Origin: Acidobacteriota bacterium
GTDB lineage: Bacteria > Acidobacteriota > Terriglobia > Terriglobales > Acidobacteriaceae
Assembly: GCA_019247235.1 (NCBI GenBank)
Contig: JAFAPG010000356.1
Coordinates: forward strand, 1-11,817
Length of the DNA stretch: 11,817 nt
Reading direction: 5' to 3'
The notes beneath the pieces are model-generated. The model saw only the letters and a program-made list of their open reading frames with translations, was not told where the DNA came from and searched no databases. Below are positions 7,377 to 11,817 of this stretch, piece by piece (position 1 is the stretch's first letter; every line of letters begins with the position of its first letter). Position numbers and translations under genes: made by a program.

Positions 7377-8633
7377 ATGCTGACGGAAATCATTCGCGAG
7401 GCTTGGGTAGCGCTGAAGCGCAATTACACTCGTAGCGTGCTCACGATGCTAGGCATCGTCTGGGGTATTGCGACTGTCACCCTGCTGATTGCCTACGGCA
7501 GCAGTTTTCGCAACATTCTGGTAAACGGCTTTGACGCGTTTGGCAAAAGCGTTGTCATTTGCTGGCCTGGACAGACCAGTGAACAGCCCGGCGGGCAACG
7601 GGCCGGCAAAAAGGTGGTCTTTGAAAAAGCTGACCTCGAGATGGTGAAGGCCACCGCTCCTTTGGTCAAATATGTTTGCCTGGAAACGGTTCGCCGGCCC
7701 GGCATCGCTTACGAAGATCGCATGGTGGGTACCGCGGCTATTCGCGGGGTGTGCCCAGAATACGGAGAGATGCGCAACGAAGTCCCCTCGGAAGGGCGCT
7801 GGCTAAATTCTAGCGACGAGCTCGAACGTCGACGGGTTTGTTTTCTCGGCGGACGAATTCGCGAGCAACTCTTCAGTGGCCGCCCTGCGGTTGGGGAGAC
7901 GGTGGCGATCGGTGGCGTGCATTTTACGGTTGTGGGTGTCATGGCACGCAAAATCCAACTCAGCAACTACTTCTCAAGTGACGACGAGTCAGTTTGGATT
8001 CCCTATTCAGCAGCCGGTGACCTGTGGAATACCCGCTACGCCGCGGTCACGGTCTTTGAGCCCATCGCTCCTCAATGGGAAAAAAAGGCCATGGCGCAGG
8101 TTCGTGCCGCCATCGCCACTCGGCAGCAGTTTTCCCCCAGCGATCAGAAATCCATGCAGATGTTTGGTCGCGATGAATTCCGTCCCGTGATTGACGCCAT
8201 TACCATCGGACTCGAAGTGCTACTCACGTTCATTGGCACCCTGACGCTTGGCATCGGAGGCGTGGGTGTCATGAATATCATGCTGGTCTCGGTCGAGGAG
8301 CGGATTCGGGAAATCGGGTTGCGTCGGGCGCTCGGAGCAAAAAAGATCCACATCAAGCTTCAATTTCTGACCGAAACCCTACTAATCATGTTGCTCGGCG
8401 GAGCGATCGGCGTGCTGGTTTCCTACGTAGTGGCAGCAGCGGTAGGAACGCTTCCTCTTATGGGTCCACTGTTTGAAGATGACTCAGGAAAAGCAGACAT
8501 TCGCCTGCATATTTCCAGCATAACGCTCCTGCTTTCCAGTCTCGTCCTGCTCGTCGTCGGTGTACTCAGCGGACTCATCCCGGCGTTCCGGGCTTCGAAG
8601 CTCGATCCAGTTGAAGCATTGCGCTATGAGTAG
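7377..8633 (+). CDS. ABC-type permease, MacB/FtsX family, second of a tandem pair
   Basis: A second permease of 418 residues with the same layout as its neighbour: a first helix at about 19-42 (SVLTMLGIVWGIATVTLLIAYG), a periplasmic core domain to about 273, then helices near 275-305, 330-357 and 381-403. The conserved EERIREIGLRRALGAKK and PAFRASKLDPVEALRYE segments are present. It is a diverged paralogue of the upstream protein, not a recent copy. The two probably form a heterodimeric channel, as in two-permease transporters such as LolC/LolE, although each family can also homodimerise. The reading frame extends upstream to 7218, but those 53 residues overlap the first permease gene; ATG at 7377 gives the family-like N-terminus MLTEIIREAWVALKRNYTRS. 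Translation is probably coupled to the first gene. No ATPase or membrane-fusion gene follows; the next gene is convergent. Confidence 0.93.
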   Translation: MLTEIIREAWVALKRNYTRSVLTMLGIVWGIATVTLLIAYGSSFRNILVNGFDAFGKSVVICWPGQTSEQPGGQRAGKKVVFEKADLEMVKATAPLVKYVCLETVRRPGIAYEDRMVGTAAIRGVCPEYGEMRNEVPSEGRWLNSSDELERRRVCFLGGRIREQLFSGRPAVGETVAIGGVHFTVVGVMARKIQLSNYFSSDDESVWIPYSAAGDLWNTRYAAVTVFEPIAPQWEKKAMAQVRAAIATRQQFSPSDQKSMQMFGRDEFRPVIDAITIGLEVLLTFIGTLTLGIGGVGVMNIMLVSVEERIREIGLRRALGAKKIHIKLQFLTETLLIMLLGGAIGVLVSYVVAAAVGTLPLMGPLFEDDSGKADIRLHISSITLLLSSLVLLVVGVLSGLIPAFRASKLDPVEALRYE

Positions 8634-8780
8634 TCCATACCGCCTTTGGCACGACAACCACGTTCTGAAAATGAGGCCAGGTTCAACTACGGCCGCGATG
8701 CTTGTGCGTCTTTGTGACTTTAAGAAGGATCAGTGGGGGCCTCAAGCAATCCGCGAGTCACCAAGTTGCCGCTCTGATAG

Positions 8781-8802
8781 CCTGGCATACAGAATGCCCA
8801 GG
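8781..8802. other. Hairpin, 8-bp stem with one bulged base
   Basis: CCTGGCAT pairs with ATGCCCAGG (one bulged C) around a 5-base loop, about 150 bases after the second permease. No T-run follows. It could be a transcript 3'-end structure. Confidence 0.35.
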
Positions 8803-8885
8803 TCCGCGCTCGTTACGTGTGGAGATCCCGGCGCTATCAGATCAAATAGGCTTGCCGGTTGGCGTCAACGACACACGGTACTTTA

Positions 8886-8898
8886 GGCTCCGCGAGCC
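8886..8898. other. Short perfect hairpin GGCTC/GAGCC
   Basis: GGCTC-CGC-GAGCC, a 5-bp stem with a 3-base loop. It is weak alone and is listed because it is one of three stems within 225 bases. Confidence 0.25.
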
Positions 8899-8971
8899 AC
8901 GATCTCTCCCCGCTCTCCGAGCTGCTGAACTAAGCCCACGGGAGTCGTTTGGTCCTGGAAGTGCTGGCCGT

Positions 8972-9003
8972 GAAGGGATTGCCCCGCTCTTCGGGGCGGC
9001 TTC
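8972..9003. terminator. GC-rich stem-loop, possible bidirectional transcript end
   Basis: GCCCCG (8981-8986) and CGGGGC (8992-8997) form a perfect 6-bp GC stem with a 5-base loop. Outside an unpaired stretch, GAAG (8972-8975) can pair with CTTC (9000-9003). It lies between convergent genes, where a terminator is expected, but neither strand has a following T-run, so it would be non-canonical. Confidence 0.35.
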
Positions 9004-9111
9004 TGCGTAAGATCTCATTCGGGACGCGCGAGTTTAGTGATTCTAAATTAGTCAGCTTACCCGGGAGATGAATAAGTTGCAAATTGGATGAGAATGCAGG
9101 GATGAGAACTC

Positions 9112-9163
9112 TTTGGGTGGGGCTGGCCTTCAAGGCTTCGTCTTTACATTTGGGTGGCACTGG
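9112..9163. repeat. Direct repeat TTTGGGTGG-NN-CTGG, two copies 37 bases apart
   Basis: The pattern TTTGGGTGG-NN-CTGG occurs at 9112-9126 and 9149-9163. A small palindrome GCCTT-C-AAGGC lies between the copies. It sits just beyond the toxin stop. It may belong to a dispersed intergenic repeat family, but only one occurrence is in view. Confidence 0.45.
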
Positions 9164-9193
9164 AGTCGGAGATTTCGAATGTCCGCTTAAGTC

Positions 9194-10061
9194 TCAAATT
9201 AGGGGCCTCTGATCTGGCGGGAGCAACTGCTGAATCACCGCGTGCGCTCGTTCAATCTCTGTGTTGACTTGGCGCCGTGCTTCGCGATCAAGGGGTTTAT
9301 CGGCAACGATGGACTCCTCGTAAACCAGAATGCCCGGTGATGTCGTCTCTCGAAAATATCGGTTCAAGATTGTGAGGACACGAAGTCCAAGACCTTCATC
9401 AGTCCGAAATTGTTGTTCGAAATCAGCTTTGAATTGCTTCAGGTCCGTTTGTGCGCTCACGACGGCGATTATGTCGGCGGCATGAGTCCGAGCTTCTTCG
9501 CGGTCGTGTCTTGCTTCCTCAGAACCACGGATATTGGCGGTATCGGTCATCAAGAGCGAGCAGCTTCAGCATTACGAAGACGTGCGGCTTCGTCACACGA
9601 ATTGATGTGGCAAGCGGGGAACCATCTGGTAGTTTTCCCGAGAGTTGATAAACCGAGAACTCTGCTAATGCAATGCTGCCTCCCGTGCAGGCTCGCGCAT
9701 GCACTCCCTTCTCCACCTCCACTCGGATGTCCTTCTCCCGCTTAAATTCCTCGGGCGCCATGAACTCGATCCGCATCTTCTCGTTCGAATTGGGAATCCA
9801 CTTCTGAAACTGAAAATTCCGAGCATCTGGCACAACATCGTAGCCAAGTTCCTCCAACTTGGCCGCAATGGACACACCCTCGCCCTTCAGCTTCACGACG
9901 TCCAGAATGAAATCGATGTCTTTCGTCGCTCGAGGACGTTCCAAAAAGAACTTCATTGCTTGAGCACCAGCAATCACGAAGTCGGCAGCAGCCGGTCCCA
10001 ACGCACTGAGCAATTCCAGAACGTAGGTTCGCTGTGGTTCAGGAATGATGCAGTGTCCCAC
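9194..10061 (-). pseudogene. AbiEii-like nucleotidyltransferase toxin, broken by a one-base frameshift
   Basis: Minus-strand gene in two overlapping frames. The first, from GTG at 10061, encodes 180 residues: GAQAM at 32-36, then RATKDIDFILDV with Asp48-x-Asp50, the metal-binding pair of nucleotidyltransferases, then RIEFMAPEEF and KPHVFVMLKLLALDDRYR before ending in an out-of-family QYPWF. The second frame continues naturally with NIRGSEEARHDREEARTHAADIIAVVSAQTDL to a stop at 9196-9194. Dropping one C in CCGCC (9540-9536) joins DDRYR to NIRG and gives about 288 residues, a normal size for this family. AbiEii-type toxins of type IV toxin-antitoxin systems modify tRNA or other targets with nucleotides in the cytoplasm and cause abortive growth arrest during phage infection. 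The start is also doubtful: GTG at 10061 lies inside the antitoxin frame with no good ribosome-binding site. Could be true decay, assembly error or, less likely, frameshifting. Confidence 0.8.
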
Positions 10062-11182
10062 CGTCGCTGGATGCTGGTTTTCAGGAGAACCTCAGCTTGT
10101 TTCAGATCACGTCCTCCGCGTGCGTAAAGGTCCAGGTAGGCCTGCACATCCGAGGCGACTAGGGCTTCACCGACGCGCTTCGAGTACAAAAAGACTCCGT
10201 CGTCGTATGGAGCGATAAAGCGCAATGTGGGACCGAGAGGCGGTTCGGTCTTTAGGCTTTCAAGTTTTGAACTGTCTGTCGATGCCAAGAAAATGTCGAT
10301 AATGTCTATGTCCACATAGGGGGCTTCTATTGAAGCGGCCATCGCTCCACTGAACGCGAATGTTCCCGAAATAAGACGCTGAATCCCGGCATTGATTGTT
10401 TTCAAATCTCGACCGAATGGATTACCTGTCTGGAAGGAACTTCTGAGACGCCGGCGATAGCGGTCTTTGTACTTTTCGGCCCACTGCAGTAAGAGACGCG
10501 TCGGCTCAGGCACTACGATGTTTCCGTTCCGTCGCCGAACCAAGAGCTGCTCCTCGAGACTTGCTATGGATTTGGATACAGCACCGAAACTGATTTGAAA
10601 GCCGATTCGCGTGTCTGGCGCTACGTTCCGAAATCCGGCCGTTTCAAGCTCAAGTTCCTTTGCTAGGCCTGTGATGCTCCAGATCTGCGGCTTTTCTAAT
10701 AGCACGCGCAGAATCCGCGAGGATCTGCCGGAGAACACGTTGAGGATGCTTGGGCTAGTCGATGCCGAAGATGCGATTCCACGCGCCCTCATTCCGCTGC
10801 GTCGCAGCGTGAATTTCCCCGGAACGTTGATAGATATGTTTCCGGCGAGGTCAATAAAGTCAATTCCATTTTGAATACAGAAGGCTTGTGCTTGCGTCGA
10901 CAGTGTCGGGGCAACCACAGCGATAGCAACATCGGCTCGCAACGACTTGATACGTTGAATCCAAGGGGCAATCTCTTCTAGTTGTCGAGGAGAGAACGCA
11001 GTCTTGATTTCGCCTAGCACCTGGATTCGGGTTGATCCTGAGCGTAGTTCAAAGCTGACATCGAACGGCTGTTCGGGTTGTTCTTGGAGGTTGTCAATGG
11101 ACGCTCCAGGCAAATCCTTAACGGGCGTTTGATCTCGCAAAGCCTTGAGGACTGCTTGCTCAGTTTGGAGAGCTTGGGTCAT
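9974..11182 (-). CDS. AbiEi-like transcriptional regulator / antitoxin of a type IV toxin-antitoxin pair
   Basis: A 402-residue protein from ATG 11182-11180. The N-terminal region (about 40-130) resembles a PD-(D/E)XK nuclease fold: Asp41, then GEIK with Glu58 and Lys60, then VAIAVVAPTLSTQAQAFCIQNGIDFIDLAGNISI, the stretch typical of AbiEi-type antitoxins. A winged-helix region follows (about 150-218, SRILRVLLEKPQIWSITGLAKEL to SFGAVSKSIASLEEQLLVRRR). The C-terminal part has IAPYDDGVF and VQAYLDLYARGGRDLKQAE. In the family this protein represses its own operon and neutralises the AbiEii toxin. The toxin gene overlaps its 3' end by 88 bases, unusually long. The last 24 residues (after RRWDTA) look out-of-family, as if a stop at 10048-10046 had been lost. 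The helix-turn-helix turn seems stretched by about 15 residues (around 180-196). TTG at 11251 would add 23 residues but is unlikely. Nuclease activity is inference. Confidence 0.82.
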   Translation of the reverse strand: MTQALQTEQAVLKALRDQTPVKDLPGASIDNLQEQPEQPFDVSFELRSGSTRIQVLGEIKTAFSPRQLEEIAPWIQRIKSLRADVAIAVVAPTLSTQAQAFCIQNGIDFIDLAGNISINVPGKFTLRRSGMRARGIASSASTSPSILNVFSGRSSRILRVLLEKPQIWSITGLAKELELETAGFRNVAPDTRIGFQISFGAVSKSIASLEEQLLVRRRNGNIVVPEPTRLLLQWAEKYKDRYRRRLRSSFQTGNPFGRDLKTINAGIQRLISGTFAFSGAMAASIEAPYVDIDIIDIFLASTDSSKLESLKTEPPLGPTLRFIAPYDDGVFLYSKRVGEALVASDVQAYLDLYARGGRDLKQAEVLLKTSIQRRWDTASFLNHSEPTFWNCSVRWDRLLPTS

Positions 11183-11190
11183 GCGACTTA

Positions 11191-11261
11191 ATTTTCTCAA
11201 AGAGGAAAATTGTCGTATAGGAATATTTTCCTTTATGACATATTTTCGCAATTAAGAAAAT
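11191..11261. promoter_or_regulatory. Twin palindromes ATTTTC-N8-GAAAAT, likely operators of the toxin-antitoxin operon
   Basis: ATTTTC-N8-GAAAAT occurs twice with identical spacing: 11191-11210 and 11242-11261, centres 51 bases apart. A fifth half-site ATTTTC lies between them at 11225-11230. The near site ends 8 bases before the antitoxin ATG on the minus strand. The far one lies where a promoter would be, in an AT-rich block unlike the coding regions. AbiEi-type antitoxins are known to bind paired repeats upstream of their own gene and repress it, so these are good candidate operators. No clean -35/-10 pair could be fixed. Confidence 0.6.
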
Positions 11262-11817
11262 CGATTGATAGGCTCAGCGAGAGTTCCATCCGCATTGCTT
11301 AAAATACCCGTATGTCGCTAAAAATAGGCGATTTATTTCATCCGGTCGCGGAGACCAGGATATCCTTAGAACCGCTCAGAAAAATTCTTTGTTCCTTTTC
11401 TTACCTTTTTGGCCGCCAAGAGTTCCTTAGACATAGAGGCGCTTCTCTCGCACCCGCTGACGCGACCTTTCGCGAGCGGATGTGTCAAACCAAGGCGTAC
11501 CCACTATTTTCCAAACCCACTCCCCTTGGGATCGTCGGATCGTCGATTCCAAAACAAGTTTTACAAATGTTTTTTAAGGTTTTGTCTGAGAATCCGTATT
11601 CAATCGCTTTGTGATGTAGAAGTGATACAGCCTCCGAATGTAGACAGAAGTTGAGATTGCTAACCGTGCCGTTGCGCCCTTGAGGAAACCGAAATACGGG
11701 CGTCTAGTTTGGTGTCGGATTGCCGTGGCAATCGTCCATGCGGCGCAAGAGCTCGCAGTTATCCTACAGAATTTTGCACTAGCCATTCCAGGGCCTTCGG
11801 GACGGATAGCCTCGCGT
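11262..11817. other. 556 bases to the right edge, no supported gene
   Basis: AT-richer stretch upstream of the toxin-antitoxin operon. Frames at 11312-11614 (+) and 11574-11786 (-) have no ribosome-binding site and no recognisable motif. A frame entering from the right edge on the minus strand and stopping at 11761-11759 (ending LEWLVQNSVG) could be the tail of a gene, but 18 codons are too few to support it. A perfect 16-base palindrome GATTGCC-GT-GGCAATC lies at 11718-11733, and an 8-base tandem ATCGTCGG/ATCGTCGA lies near 11531-11546. Confidence 0.5.
11718..11733. repeat. Perfect palindrome GATTGCC-GT-GGCAATC
   Basis: Two 7-base arms around 2 bases. This is the size and symmetry of a dimeric regulator site, or it may be chance. 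No neighbouring gene start is in view to interpret it. Confidence 0.35.

Larger units (their letters stand above)
8634..9193. other. 560-base non-coding region between convergent permease and toxin genes
   Basis: No reading frame here shows a ribosome-binding site or a recognisable family. Several hairpins and one short direct repeat, listed separately, make it structurally richer than ordinary spacer. It must contain the 3' ends of both converging transcripts. A small RNA or a decayed element remains possible. Confidence 0.5.

Noticed and set aside
8702..9010. 102-residue plus-strand frame, and the opposite 76-residue frame at 8930-9160
   Set aside because: No domain, no ribosome-binding site, and hairpins run through both. 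Treated as non-coding.
9974..10061. Reading the 88-base overlap of antitoxin and toxin as a genuine designed overlap
   Set aside because: Possible, but the overlapping antitoxin tail does not look like the family, and a single-base change restores an ordinary ATGA junction, so damage is the simpler account.
11312..11614. 100-residue plus-strand frame right of the toxin-antitoxin operon
   Set aside because: It has no ribosome-binding site, and the composition follows the AT-rich non-coding sequence. No motif seen.
11759..11817. Possible C-terminal tail of a minus-strand gene (ends LEWLVQNSVG)
   Set aside because: Protein-like in appearance, but only 18 codons are visible and other frames across the edge are also open.

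Overview
The window reads like bacterial chromosome with moderately GC-rich coding regions, most likely from the Acidobacteriota. This rests on protein-level resemblance only: a MutS2 with a divergent Smr motif, FtsX/MacB-type permeases with no ATPase beside them, and the overall style of the HemB, TrmFO and permease proteins. No rRNA, tRNA, CRISPR array or intact mobile element is visible, so the taxon is an inference.

Left part (1-5155) is housekeeping. A 5'-complete hemB fragment (minus strand, running off the left edge) is divergent from mutS2. mutS2 is followed on the plus strand by a GNAT acetyltransferase and trmFO, the folate-dependent tRNA U54 methyltransferase. The three plus-strand genes are closely spaced and may be co-transcribed, although a small hairpin sits after mutS2. 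Their functions (heme synthesis, recombination control or ribosome rescue, acetylation, tRNA modification) do not form one pathway.

Middle part (5156-8633): a 127-residue secreted protein of unknown function with an excellent Shine-Dalgarno is followed by a 343-base gap without a convincing gene. Two tandem FtsX/MacB-type ABC permeases (about 420 residues each, 32 bases apart) come next. Neither carries an ATPase domain, and no ATPase or membrane-fusion gene is present in the window.

Right part (8634-11817) is accessory. A 560-base non-coding stretch with several hairpins and a short direct repeat separates the permeases from a convergent minus-strand locus. That locus resembles a type IV (AbiE-like) toxin-antitoxin pair: an AbiEi-like regulator with a nuclease-like N-terminal region and a winged-helix region, then an AbiEii-like nucleotidyltransferase. 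The toxin gene carries a one-base frameshift. The antitoxin/toxin junction looks damaged by one base that removed a stop/start (ATGA) overlap. The promoter side of the antitoxin holds two copies of the spaced palindrome ATTTTC-N8-GAAAAT, likely operators. The last 556 bases hold no gene I can support.

The most interesting items are the decayed or mis-sequenced type IV toxin-antitoxin locus with its twin operators, the paired permeases without an ATPase, and the Smr domain of MutS2 in which the usual LDLRG motif is replaced by INVIG.
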